Part shown: one piece after another, positions 1 through 7,420 of the stretch
Numbering within the stretch: position 1 is the first letter of the stretch
How the letters are laid out: each line of letters opens with the position of its first letter
NCBI GenBank assembly: GCA_030615365.1
Contig: JAUWZM010000046.1
Location: 1 to 21,234, forward strand
Length of the DNA stretch: 21,234 bases
Direction of reading: 5' to 3'
Source: Candidatus Aerophobota bacterium
GTDB taxonomy: Bacteria > Aerophobota > Aerophobia > Aerophobales > B3-G15
Notes under the pieces: model-generated
What the model was told of the DNA's origin: nothing
Seen by the model: only the letters and a program-made list of their open reading frames with translations
Database searches by the model: none
Made by a program: the position numbers and the translations under genes

Positions 1-184
1 TTCCCTCACCTCCTGAGTCTTTCGTCCTAATTATATCAGAAACTCATCTCAGAGAAAGTGAGAGAAAAACTAATCACAATAAATTATGCTCCAACTTATG
101 CGGGTTTCAGAGGCTAAAATCCAGTTTTCCGAACCTCTGAATTTAGTAAATGGATGTACAGTTTGGAATTTAGGAGGGAATAAT

Positions 185-238
185 ATGGAAACAGTTTTGT
201 ACTTTTTCACAGGCACAGGTAACGATTATGTCCTATAA
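185..238 (+). pseudogene. 5' remnant of a flavodoxin-like gene
   Basis: A strong Shine-Dalgarno sequence (AGGAGGGA) sits just ahead of an ATG that opens an 18-codon frame. Its product reads METVLYFFTGTGNDYVL and then stops. The hydrophobic strand followed by TGTGN resembles the FMN phosphate-binding loop at the very start of flavodoxin-like proteins, including EFR1-type ferredoxin/flavodoxin fusions (S/T-G-T-G-N). The frame ends where the loop would continue into the first helix, and no continuation was seen downstream. I infer a decayed gene start; a chance short ORF or leader peptide is the alternative. Confidence 0.35.
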
Positions 239-258
239 TTTCTGTAAATTCACTTTAA

Positions 259-287
259 TTGACAGAGGGGGAAATTTCTGATAAATT
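259..287 (+). promoter_or_regulatory. Putative sigma70-type promoter ahead of mgtE
   Basis: TTGACA at 259-264 and TAAATT at 282-287 are separated by 17 bases. The -35 box is a perfect match and the -10 is partial. It would give mgtE a leader of about 205 nt. I looked in that leader for the conserved Mg2+ M-box riboswitch and did not recognise it; the leader instead contains dispersed-repeat-like sequence around 300-360. Confidence 0.35.
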
Positions 288-499
288 TAGTTTTTCTTAA
301 CCATTTCGCCGCGGATTCACACAGATACGCATAAATAGATTCAAACACAAGAAACCACAAACATCATTCTTAAAGGTTTTCATAGGTTTATAATGAACCT
401 GGTAACCTTTAGCCCTTTACCTTTTGCCCTTAGCCCCTCATATGATATATCATCGTCTATCTGTGGCTAAATAATTACAAATTTACTCAGGACAATACA

Positions 500-1861
500 A
501 TGGCAAGAAATTACTCTAGAGTTTTTTTAATTTTACCCGAGATAAAACAGCTTATCCTCCAAAAAAGAAAGGATGAGCTAAAGAATATTTTTTATGACTA
601 TGAACCAATAGAGGTAGCTGAAGCTTTAAAAGAACTATCCTTAAAAGACAAAGTGTATCTTTTCTCTTTATGGGATATTGATTTTGCAACCAATGTCTTT
701 GAAAAAATGGACAACGAGGATCAAATTGCTCTTTTAGGTGCTATTGATGAGGTTCATAAGAAAAAAATTTTAAATGAACTTGCTCCAGATAAAAGGGTAG
801 ATTTATTTGAGGAGCTCTCTCCGGAAATGGTAAATCGCTTCCTATCCATAATGGAAAAGGGGGAAGTCAGAGACACTAAAGAGCTAATGAGGTATGAAGC
901 TAACACCGCCGGAGGGCTAATGACCACTGAATTTGCCAGCGTTAGAGAAGAAATGACTGTGGAAAAAGCTCTAAGCATCCTCAGGAAAACAGCGAAAGAT
1001 ATAGAGATGGTTTACTACATATATGTTCTGGATAATCAGGATAAACTGGTTGGTGTCCTATCTCTCAAAGAGTTAATTTTAGCTCATCCCCGGGACAGAA
1101 TTAGTCAGGTAATGCATCACAATCCTATTGTTCTTCCTGTAAATATGGACCAGGAGGAGGTATCCAGAGAAATAGCAAGGTATGATTTTGTAGCGTTACC
1201 GGTAGTTGATAGTAGTGGAAAAATGAAAGGCATCATCACTGTAGATGATGTAATTGATGTAATAGATGAGGAAAATACTGAGGATATGTACAAGTTTAGT
1301 GCAGCAGGTGAGCATTTAGAAGAATATATGGCGATGAAATCTACTTTTATTGCTAAAAATCGCTTGATCTGGCTCACTATACTGGCAGTCACAAGTTTTT
1401 TGTCCGGCATAATAATGCAAAAATTTTCCTTTGCCTTAGAAAATGTAATAGCTCTATCTTTTTATATCCCTTTGCTTATGGATAGTGCAGGTAATGCCGG
1501 AACCCAGGCTGCTATGGCTGTAGTAAGAGGTTTAGCTACAGGGGAGGTTAAAATAAGGGATATCTGGAGTGTAGTAAAAAAAGAATTTCTTATTGGAGGA
1601 ATGTTAGGAATACCTTTAGGATTAGTGGCCCTGGCAAGAGCTCTTATCTTTCAAAAAAACTCCCTTTTAGGGGTAAGCGTCGCGTTAAGTATGTTAATTA
1701 CCATTACATTTGCTACCTGCCTGGGAGCTGCGCTTCCCCTTATTTCTAAACGCCTGAGGCTTGATCCTGCCGTCGTTTCCGGCCCTTTGATTACTACTAT
1801 TCTGGATGTTTCCTCCCTGATGATTTATTTTACAATAGCGATCACCTTTTTAGGATTATAA
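500..1861 (+). CDS. mgtE: MgtE family magnesium transporter
   Basis: Magnesium channel/transporter of the inner membrane, 453 aa, the usual full length. Residues 1-125 are the helical MgtE N domain. Residues about 130-260 hold two CBS domains that sense cytosolic Mg2+; the linker motif YEANTAGGLMTTEF is at 132-145. After a connecting helix, about five membrane segments occupy residues 285-453. The pore signature MDSAGNAGTQAAMAVVRG is at 327-344, and the last segment carries ITTILDVSS at 431-439 with the Mg2+-binding aspartate. It is a single-gene unit on the + strand; the next gene is convergent with a gap of about 30 bases. The start is the first ATG in frame, with a weak CAGGAC ribosome site. 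The protein looks intact and ordinary. Confidence 0.97.
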   Translation: MARNYSRVFLILPEIKQLILQKRKDELKNIFYDYEPIEVAEALKELSLKDKVYLFSLWDIDFATNVFEKMDNEDQIALLGAIDEVHKKKILNELAPDKRVDLFEELSPEMVNRFLSIMEKGEVRDTKELMRYEANTAGGLMTTEFASVREEMTVEKALSILRKTAKDIEMVYYIYVLDNQDKLVGVLSLKELILAHPRDRISQVMHHNPIVLPVNMDQEEVSREIARYDFVALPVVDSSGKMKGIITVDDVIDVIDEENTEDMYKFSAAGEHLEEYMAMKSTFIAKNRLIWLTILAVTSFLSGIIMQKFSFALENVIALSFYIPLLMDSAGNAGTQAAMAVVRGLATGEVKIRDIWSVVKKEFLIGGMLGIPLGLVALARALIFQKNSLLGVSVALSMLITITFATCLGAALPLISKRLRLDPAVVSGPLITTILDVSSLMIYFTIAITFLGL

Positions 1862-1890
1862 CTAATATTGGACCGTTAACTCACACAGAT

Positions 1891-2967
1891 TTACCCTGTG
1901 ATGAGTTTCTCAAGCTCTTCAGTCTCTTTTTTGCAGGACAGGATTCCTATTTCTAATTCAAACTTCTTTACCTGTCCTGGCTGAATAAACTGAAGAGTCC
2001 CTCTCTTCCTTTCCTCAGCTCTTCCGTCGACTAAACAGTTAGCAGGTTCCATACCCACCACATAATCCCCTTCTCCCATCATTTTCCACTCTATAAAGCG
2101 GGGAAGCTGTTCTTTTTTATAACGAATATACACACCAAATCCCTCTTTCTCAAGATTATCATTTACCAGAGCACACCGAACAATACCAGATGCATCTTCT
2201 TTCATCTCATGATAATAAACTTTTTCCTTAAAATTAGGGATAGGATCTGTAAATTTATAGTATTCCCCTTTTCCCTTAGCTGCCTCCTCATTCCTTGGCT
2301 TTATCGTTAAAGTAGGTGAAATCAATCGACTTTTTCCACAAAGCACAGGAAACCCTATGTTTATATGGTAAAGAATCATAAAGGGGCTTTTCCTATAACC
2401 TTCATTTTCAACTGTATCACATATCCACAATCGGGATTCTCCCATTTTGGTAGAAATCTTTCTTTTAAATAAAAGATTCTCGCCAAAAATTGTGGTTTGT
2501 CTCATCTGTCCTTCAGCAGATAAAATATATTCCTCTCCTCCCCATTTCTCGCTTATCTTAACTTTCTCAGCCGGGATATAGGAAATTCTCCCATGCAATC
2601 CCAATTTCTCTCCCTCATCCTCACAGGGAAGACCAAGATAAGTTAAGCCACAAGTGGTGAGTAATCCGCCAAAGAAACCTCTCATCCATTCAAGACCTTC
2701 CGATTCAAAAAAATGAGGATGGACATCTTCTGTAGAAGATCGCCAACATAAAGACCTTCCTCTGTGAAATGCCTGAGAGATATCCATTGCCCGATCTAAA
2801 AGTAAAGTAAATTGAAATCCACTTCCCGTCCAAAAATCTACAGCTCTTACTCCCCTACCCTTCCCGTCTAAAAGCTCATATAACTTTGTTCCTGCAATTT
2901 GGGATAAACTTCCTACGAACTTTCCCAGATCTCTTTTAGAGAATTCCTTCTCAAACACTTTTGCCAT
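1891..2967 (-). CDS. DUF4432 family, aldose 1-epimerase-like protein
   Basis: 358 aa protein that resembles the DUF4432 branch of the galactose mutarotase-like fold (aldose 1-epimerase relatives). Visible family-type segments include RAVDFWTGSGFQFTLLLDRAMDI in the N-terminal half, a region around EWMRGFFGGLLTTCGLTYLG, LHGRISYIPA, a central ILYHINIGFP stretch and GMEPANCLVDGR near the C terminus, all typical of a large beta-sandwich carbohydrate-binding enzyme. The substrate is unknown; related proteins are usually linked to sugar or sugar-acid catabolism. The frame opens at 3024, but the start at 2967 is chosen because AAGGAG lies just upstream and the extra 19 residues look like translated repeat. 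An aldo/keto reductase on the same strand lies upstream, separated by a MITE-like repeat, so co-transcription is uncertain. Confidence 0.68.
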   Translation of the reverse strand: MAKVFEKEFSKRDLGKFVGSLSQIAGTKLYELLDGKGRGVRAVDFWTGSGFQFTLLLDRAMDISQAFHRGRSLCWRSSTEDVHPHFFESEGLEWMRGFFGGLLTTCGLTYLGLPCEDEGEKLGLHGRISYIPAEKVKISEKWGGEEYILSAEGQMRQTTIFGENLLFKRKISTKMGESRLWICDTVENEGYRKSPFMILYHINIGFPVLCGKSRLISPTLTIKPRNEEAAKGKGEYYKFTDPIPNFKEKVYYHEMKEDASGIVRCALVNDNLEKEGFGVYIRYKKEQLPRFIEWKMMGEGDYVVGMEPANCLVDGRAEERKRGTLQFIQPGQVKKFELEIGILSCKKETEELEKLITG

Positions 2968-3007
2968 GTGAAGTCTCCTTATCTTAAATTTAGTGCTGTC
3001 AAAACTT

Positions 3008-3123
3008 AACCGCAGAGAACGCAAATAACTGTAATATGTGATAAGTAATGAGTGATGAAGTTCTTACTTACTATTCACACATCACACCTCACATCTTCTC
3101 TCCCCTCTGTGCACTCTGTGGTT
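3008..3123. repeat. MITE-like repeat with terminal inverted repeats
   Basis: AACCGCAGAGAACGCA (3008-3023) is matched by the near-complement TGCACTCTGTGGTT (3110-3123), giving terminal inverted repeats about 115 bases apart. Inside, a GTGATAAGTAATGAGTGA-type stretch faces ACTTACTATTCACACATCAC, a second imperfect inversion. No coding frame fits. The CCGCAGAGA/CTCTGTGG theme resembles dispersed non-coding repeats; a related-looking remnant (CCGCGGATTCACACAGATA) is at 309-327. Confidence 0.5.
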
Positions 3124-3152
3124 TCATGTTTTCCTTCATGTTATTTTTGACA

Positions 3153-4124
3153 TTATCTTAAATTTAGTGTCTCTTGATGTCTATTGAGTAATCTATCAAT
3201 AGCTACAATATCCTCTCTGGAGAGTACCCAATCTCCAGCAACAACGGTCTCCTCGATTTGAGATGGATGTCTTGCACCTACAATAGCTGCAGTTACCTCG
3301 GGACGCCGCAACACCCATGCTATTGCAAGCTGCGCTACAGTTTTACTATTTTTTTGTGCAATGGTGCGCAGACTCTCAACTAACTCAAAGTTAGCACTTA
3401 ACTCAGGTTCTTGAAAATGAGGGTCTCCGCGTCGGTGATCATCCTGGGGTAAGTTTTGGATACGTTCTCTGGAAAATTTTCCTGTTAATAACCCTTTTTG
3501 CATAGGACTATACACAATTACCCCGATATTGTTTGCCAAGCAATATTCAAGCAGTTCATTTTCAACATCACGCACAAGCATACTGTAAGGTGGCTGAAGC
3601 GAGGTTACCGGATGAATCGGTTGGATGCGTTTGAGTTGTTCTATGCTAAAATTGGACACTCCGGCATAGCGAATCTTACCCTCTTTTACCAGATCTGCTA
3701 TAGCAGCCCAGGCCTCCTCAATATCTTCATCAGGGTTTGGCCAGTGAATTTGATAAAGATCAATAACATCTATCTTGAGTCTTCTAAGGCTTGCCTCAAC
3801 TTCAGAACAGATGCTCTCTTTTTTCAGACAATTATATATATTTTTATCCTTATTCCAGACCATACTGCACTTGGTAGCAATAATAGGCGTATTGGATAAC
3901 TCTTTAATTGCCTTCCCCACAACTTCTTCAGAATGGCCAAGTCCATAAGCTGGTGCTGTATCTATCCAGTTAATTCCTAATTCTAAAGCATGTCTGATAG
4001 CAGCTATTGACTCTTTATCATTTTGAGGGCCCCAACCGAATTTCCAGATACCTCCAATTGCCCATGTTCCCAGTCCAACAGTGGATAAGTTAAGATCTGA
4101 GTAACCAAGTTTTTGTTTTTTCAT
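3153..4124 (-). CDS. Aldo/keto reductase
   Basis: NAD(P)H-dependent oxidoreductase of the aldo/keto reductase superfamily, 323 aa, a TIM barrel of normal length. The catalytic tetrad is visible as D55 and Y60 (IDTAPAYGLGHSEEVVG), K85 (IIATKCS) and H127 (YQIHWPNPDED). The cofactor-side motifs GVSNFS and, near the C terminus, AAIVGARHPSQIEE are also present. The substrate cannot be told; the closest general type is the YajO/Tas/general-stress group of bacterial AKRs. The start is well supported by AAAAAGGAGGAG directly upstream. It lies between folP upstream and a DUF4432 protein downstream, all on the minus strand; a pairing with the sugar-epimerase-like protein would fit carbohydrate metabolism, but that is inference. 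Confidence 0.92.
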   Translation of the reverse strand: MKKQKLGYSDLNLSTVGLGTWAIGGIWKFGWGPQNDKESIAAIRHALELGINWIDTAPAYGLGHSEEVVGKAIKELSNTPIIATKCSMVWNKDKNIYNCLKKESICSEVEASLRRLKIDVIDLYQIHWPNPDEDIEEAWAAIADLVKEGKIRYAGVSNFSIEQLKRIQPIHPVTSLQPPYSMLVRDVENELLEYCLANNIGVIVYSPMQKGLLTGKFSRERIQNLPQDDHRRGDPHFQEPELSANFELVESLRTIAQKNSKTVAQLAIAWVLRRPEVTAAIVGARHPSQIEETVVAGDWVLSREDIVAIDRLLNRHQETLNLR

Positions 4125-4212
4125 TATGCTCCTCCTTTTTATAAGTTATGTTCCAGCACTCTCGATGAGAGTAAGTTCTTTTACTTTTGCACAAGTATAT
4201 ACTTTTGTTCCA

Positions 4213-5085
4213 TCAATTTTTCTGATCAAGTCTGCTTTGTAAAATAGCTTCTACCAGGTCGACCGTCTGTCGGGTCTCTTTTATATCATGGCATCGCACG
4301 ATCCTTGCGCCACCTACTAAACCTAAACAGGTTGCAGCTATACTTCCTGAAAGTCTTTCCTCCAGTGGAAGATTTAAAACCTTTCCTATGAATGATTTCC
4401 TGGAAACTCCTATTAAAATAGGTCTTTCCAGAATTCTTAGTTCCTTTAAATTCTTTAAGATAAAAAGATTATGCTCAACTGTTTTACCAAAACCTATTCC
4501 AGGGTCAACAATTATTTTTCCCAGATTAACCCCTGCACTCACTGCTATTTCCAGACCCCATTTCAGATAAGAGATTATCTCATCTATTAAAGCCTCGTAC
4601 TGAGGATTATCTTGCATATCTCCGGGAGTTCCCTTGATATGCATCATAACAAGAAAAACCTTATTTGAAGAAACTATTTTTGCCATATCTGGATCGAATC
4701 TTAACCCACTAATATCATTTACCATTTCTGCTCCTGCCTCAATGCCTTCCCTGGCAACCCTCGCCTTATAGGTATCGATGGAAATGGGGATCTCGAATAA
4801 CCTGGTGATTTTTTTAATATAAGGAATGGCTTTTTTTATCTCCTCTTCCTCGCTAATTTGGTGTGCACCTGGTCTGGTAGACTCTGCACCGACATCAATA
4901 ATATCCACTCCTTCTCTAATCATCTGCTCTACTCTCTCCAGGATCTCTTTTTCTGTTCGGTATTTTCCTCCATCGTAAAAGGAATCCGGGGTAAGATTCA
5001 AAATACCCATTACGGCAACTTTTTTGGTTAAATCTATGCTGGCATGGGAAAAATCCAAAACAAAATTGAAATCGTTTGAATTCAT
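4213..5085 (-). CDS. folP: Dihydropteroate synthase
   Basis: Condenses 6-hydroxymethyl-7,8-dihydropterin pyrophosphate with p-aminobenzoate to give dihydropteroate in folate synthesis; cytosolic. 290 aa, the usual length. Signature motifs in order: MGILNLTPDSFYDGG (26-40), DVGAESTRPGA (64-74), the pterin-binding IDTY (103-106) and ND (123-124), DPGIGFGK (194-201), the phosphate-binding GVSRKSF (226-232) and the C-terminal RCHD (264-267). All pterin-site residues I can identify are present, so the enzyme looks active. The ribosome site is weak (GAGC about 10 bases upstream). No other folate gene is nearby. In an anaerobe with formate dehydrogenase, tetrahydrofolate would also serve C1 metabolism, but this window holds no further Wood-Ljungdahl gene. 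Confidence 0.97.
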   Translation of the reverse strand: MNSNDFNFVLDFSHASIDLTKKVAVMGILNLTPDSFYDGGKYRTEKEILERVEQMIREGVDIIDVGAESTRPGAHQISEEEEIKKAIPYIKKITRLFEIPISIDTYKARVAREGIEAGAEMVNDISGLRFDPDMAKIVSSNKVFLVMMHIKGTPGDMQDNPQYEALIDEIISYLKWGLEIAVSAGVNLGKIIVDPGIGFGKTVEHNLFILKNLKELRILERPILIGVSRKSFIGKVLNLPLEERLSGSIAATCLGLVGGARIVRCHDIKETRQTVDLVEAILQSRLDQKN

Positions 5086-5140
5086 ATTAAATAGCTCATA
5101 GTAAGTTCAAAAAAACGTAATAGATTTCTTAAAATTCTTG

Positions 5141-5211
5141 TTTTCTCTGGCAATTGTAGCTGCCCAATTCATTGGGCGGTTTTAATTCGCCGATAAATCG
5201 GCAAACTACAG
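5141..5211 (-). repeat. Modular palindromic repeat, copy A (two palindromes)
   Basis: Read on the minus strand, this carries GCCGATTTATCGGC, a short ATTAAA linker, then GCCCAATGAATTGGGC, ending in CAGCTACAATTGCCAGAG. The same modules occur on the + strand at 9031-9128 with one extra palindrome. The element fills much of the 219-base gap between folP and the symporter gene. No protein is encoded. Confidence 0.75.
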
Positions 5212-5304
5212 TAATGACAAATAAAGAATCTCACATTTTTTAGTACACTTAACACTTACCTATTACAAAGAAAGAACAAATCTTTTTTAAAAATTTTGGA
5301 AAAA

Positions 5305-6789
5305 TTAAGAACGAAAAACAGAACTGAGAAATCCGACAAATTTATCGGAAGTTGCCTTATCAGGTGGAGGAGTCAGATAACTAACTGCTATTAACGCTAC
5401 CACAGCGCATAGTATTCCAGGAAGAATAGGGAGCGAACCAAGGTTAAAACTAGAAGGAAGGATCTTATAAGTAAGAAGGATAGAAACTGCCTCCCCTATC
5501 AGAACCGAACTAATAGCCCCCCATTTAGTGGCCCTTTTCCAGTAAAGAGCAGCTATAGTAGCCGGATAGAGGACTCCAATTCCAGTAAAGGCAAAAGTCG
5601 TTATAGCTACCAGGGTAGAAACTGGTCTCAGAGCGATTAAAAATCCAAATAAAAAGAGAAATACAAGAAGGATTCGACTTATGAGAATCTGCCTGGCAGG
5701 AGAAGCTTTTCGGTTAATGAAAGAGACATAGATATCCCTGGTTAAAATGGAACTTAAAGAAAAGGCCTGAGAATCAGCAGTGGAAATTAGAGCAGCTAAA
5801 GAACCTGCTAAAACAATGGCCACCAGCCAGGGAGGAGCAAATTTGACCATAAGTAAGGGAAGAATTCTGTCAACGTCTGCTCCTTTAAGATTGGGAATCA
5901 CAGTTGAACCCATTACACCGATCCAGACCGGAAAGAAGAATACCACCAGGCAAACCAGAGGAAAAAGAAACATCATTCGCTTAATTACCTGGGGACTTTT
6001 TACTACATACATTCTGGTCCAAAGTTGAGGCATTAGAGGATCAGCCACTACCCATAGAAGAAGAAATCCAAACCACACTCCCGGAGTAAAGAAGCCACCT
6101 ACTCCTGGTCGGGATAAATGGGCCGGGCTTTCCTCAACCAATTTTGAGACTACCTCTTTTAGCCCACCTAACTTAAAGCTCACCAGACCAAAGGCAAGAG
6201 AAAGACAAACCAGCATTATTATCCCCATCAGAGCATCAGTCCAGGCTACACTTCTCATACCTCCCACAGTAAGAACAATCATAAAAATGGTAATGATACC
6301 CGCTCCAGCTACATAAGGGATGACTCCATGGGAGATTTCCTCAAGAACATAGCCAGCTCCCATAGCCTGAACCGCCAGATAGGGAAGGATAAAAATCAAC
6401 ATCACAGCCGAATAGATGATCTGGAGTTCTTTCCCAAATCTGTCTCTAATCAATTCGGGTGGAGAGACATACCCATATTTTTTCCCTAATAGCCAGACCC
6501 GGTAGCCAAAAACATAAAAATTTATTGAGATAAGGGCGGTCCCTACTCCGATAGGCCCATACCAGGCCAGTCCTTTACTGTAACCCCACCCAGCGCAGCC
6601 CAGGAAAGTAAAAGCACTGCAAAGGGTGGCAAAATAAGTGAATAAGCCGACAAAGGTTCCCAGAGTGCGTGAGGCAGTAAAATAATCCTCTACCGTTTTC
6701 CGCCCAATTTTATATCCATAAATACCTAAAAAGCCCACTCCAGCTAAAAATAAAGTCAGTATGAGAAGATATACCCATAGGTTTTCCAT
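5305..6789 (-). CDS. Sodium:solute symporter (SSS family)
   Basis: Inner-membrane Na+-coupled transporter of the SSS/LeuT-fold family, 494 aa with about 13 hydrophobic segments, normal for PanF/PutP relatives. Family landmarks are GGMRSVAWTD (176-185), DPLMPQLWTRMY (250-261) and the Na+-site region LISTADSQAFSLSSILTRD (334-352). The substrate is not readable from sequence; PanF-like carriers with a small helper protein often move monocarboxylates, amino acids or pantothenate. It is translated four bases after the small two-helix gene upstream, with AAAGGATAGGAAT before the ATG, so the two form an operon. The last roughly 20 residues are a short polar cytosolic tail. Confidence 0.93.
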   Translation of the reverse strand: MENLWVYLLILTLFLAGVGFLGIYGYKIGRKTVEDYFTASRTLGTFVGLFTYFATLCSAFTFLGCAGWGYSKGLAWYGPIGVGTALISINFYVFGYRVWLLGKKYGYVSPPELIRDRFGKELQIIYSAVMLIFILPYLAVQAMGAGYVLEEISHGVIPYVAGAGIITIFMIVLTVGGMRSVAWTDALMGIIMLVCLSLAFGLVSFKLGGLKEVVSKLVEESPAHLSRPGVGGFFTPGVWFGFLLLWVVADPLMPQLWTRMYVVKSPQVIKRMMFLFPLVCLVVFFFPVWIGVMGSTVIPNLKGADVDRILPLLMVKFAPPWLVAIVLAGSLAALISTADSQAFSLSSILTRDIYVSFINRKASPARQILISRILLVFLFLFGFLIALRPVSTLVAITTFAFTGIGVLYPATIAALYWKRATKWGAISSVLIGEAVSILLTYKILPSSFNLGSLPILPGILCAVVALIAVSYLTPPPDKATSDKFVGFLSSVFRS

Positions 6790-6793
6790 ATTC

Positions 6794-7075
6794 CTATCCT
6801 TTCCGGTTTGATTTTTTCTCTGAAGATGGTCTAACTAAATCCGAAGGTGGCGCAGGCCAGTATTTTTTCGTGAAAAAGAAAGCTACCAGAGAATAGGCTA
6901 CAATAAGAGTCATCAGGTAGAGAAACCAGGCTGGCAACCAACCTCCTATCAGTGGTTCAAATCTTTCCCAACCCCAGAAATCATGATAGAGCAGAAAAAT
7001 CAGAGCAAAAAGAAGAAACCAAAAAAGTCCCTTTTTCCCCCTGGGTAAAAAAAGAGGCCAATTTATCTTTTTCAT
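6794..7075 (-). CDS. Small two-helix membrane protein partnered with symporter
   Basis: 93 aa. Residues about 17-34 and 47-68 are hydrophobic and likely form two membrane helices; the tail after about residue 70 is polar and rich in Pro, Ser and Lys. Size and topology fit the DUF3311-type or YhdT-like small proteins often encoded just before SSS-family symporters, although I place it by context as much as by sequence. The stop codon is four bases from the symporter start, so they are surely co-translated and the protein is probably an accessory subunit. Start supported by AGGTGA upstream of the ATG. Confidence 0.75.
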   Translation of the reverse strand: MKKINWPLFLPRGKKGLFWFLLFALIFLLYHDFWGWERFEPLIGGWLPAWFLYLMTLIVAYSLVAFFFTKKYWPAPPSDLVRPSSEKKSNRKG

Positions 7076-7285
7076 TTAGTCACCTGTGTAAGGAAAAATA
7101 GCATCTTAACTTGCCGCTACAGTTTTTAATCAGGCCAAGTTACTTAATCACCTCTCTATTGTTTAATCTACCATATCCTAAGAACTTTGTCAATTTGCCC
7201 TTTTTAAAATTTCCTATATGATTACAAACAATGGAATTTTTTCCTGAGACTGAAAAGGTAAGGGTTGATTAAAAATTTTATTTTT
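7076..7285. other. Non-coding gap upstream of the symporter and GltA-like operons
   Basis: Divergent intergenic region. Apart from the promoter/operator annotated at 7265-7308, I see only AT-rich sequence with no convincing ORF, RNA or repeat. The symporter promoter should lie here on the minus strand, but no good match stands out. Confidence 0.5.
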
Positions 7286-7291
7286 TATAAT
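7265..7291 (+). promoter_or_regulatory. Putative promoter of the GltA/NfnB-like gene
   Basis: TTGATT at 7265-7270 and a perfect TATAAT at 7286-7291 are 15 bases apart, a slightly short spacer. It would give a leader of about 120 nt to the gene at 7421. The last base of the -10 box is also the first base of the Rex-like site. Confidence 0.4.
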
Positions 7292-7308
7292 TGTGAAAGT
7301 GATTACAA
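7291..7308 (+). promoter_or_regulatory. Rex-like redox operator
   Basis: TTGTGAAAGTGATTACAA closely follows the Rex consensus TTGTGAA-N4-TTCACAA: both halves have correct spacing and 12 of 14 conserved positions match. It abuts the putative -10 box, a position suited to repression. Rex responds to the NADH/NAD+ ratio and commonly controls NADH-linked fermentative and hydrogen/formate genes, which is what lies downstream. No rex gene is in the window. Confidence 0.45.
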
Positions 7309-7420
7309 TTGCGATCTAAAAATTAGGCTAACAAAAACGCAGACAGTAGTTACAGGAAAAAATCATTCCAGAAAAACAAGGGAAAGAAAACTTCACTAAA
7401 ATAAGCTTAAAAGCAGACTA

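Noticed and set aside
288..499. Mg2+ M-box riboswitch in the mgtE leader
   Set aside because: None of the conserved M-box segments was recognised; the region looks like dispersed repeat.
4158..4172. Terminator between folP and the aldo/keto reductase
   Set aside because: ACTCTC-GAT-GAGAGT is a short hairpin without a T run on the minus strand.
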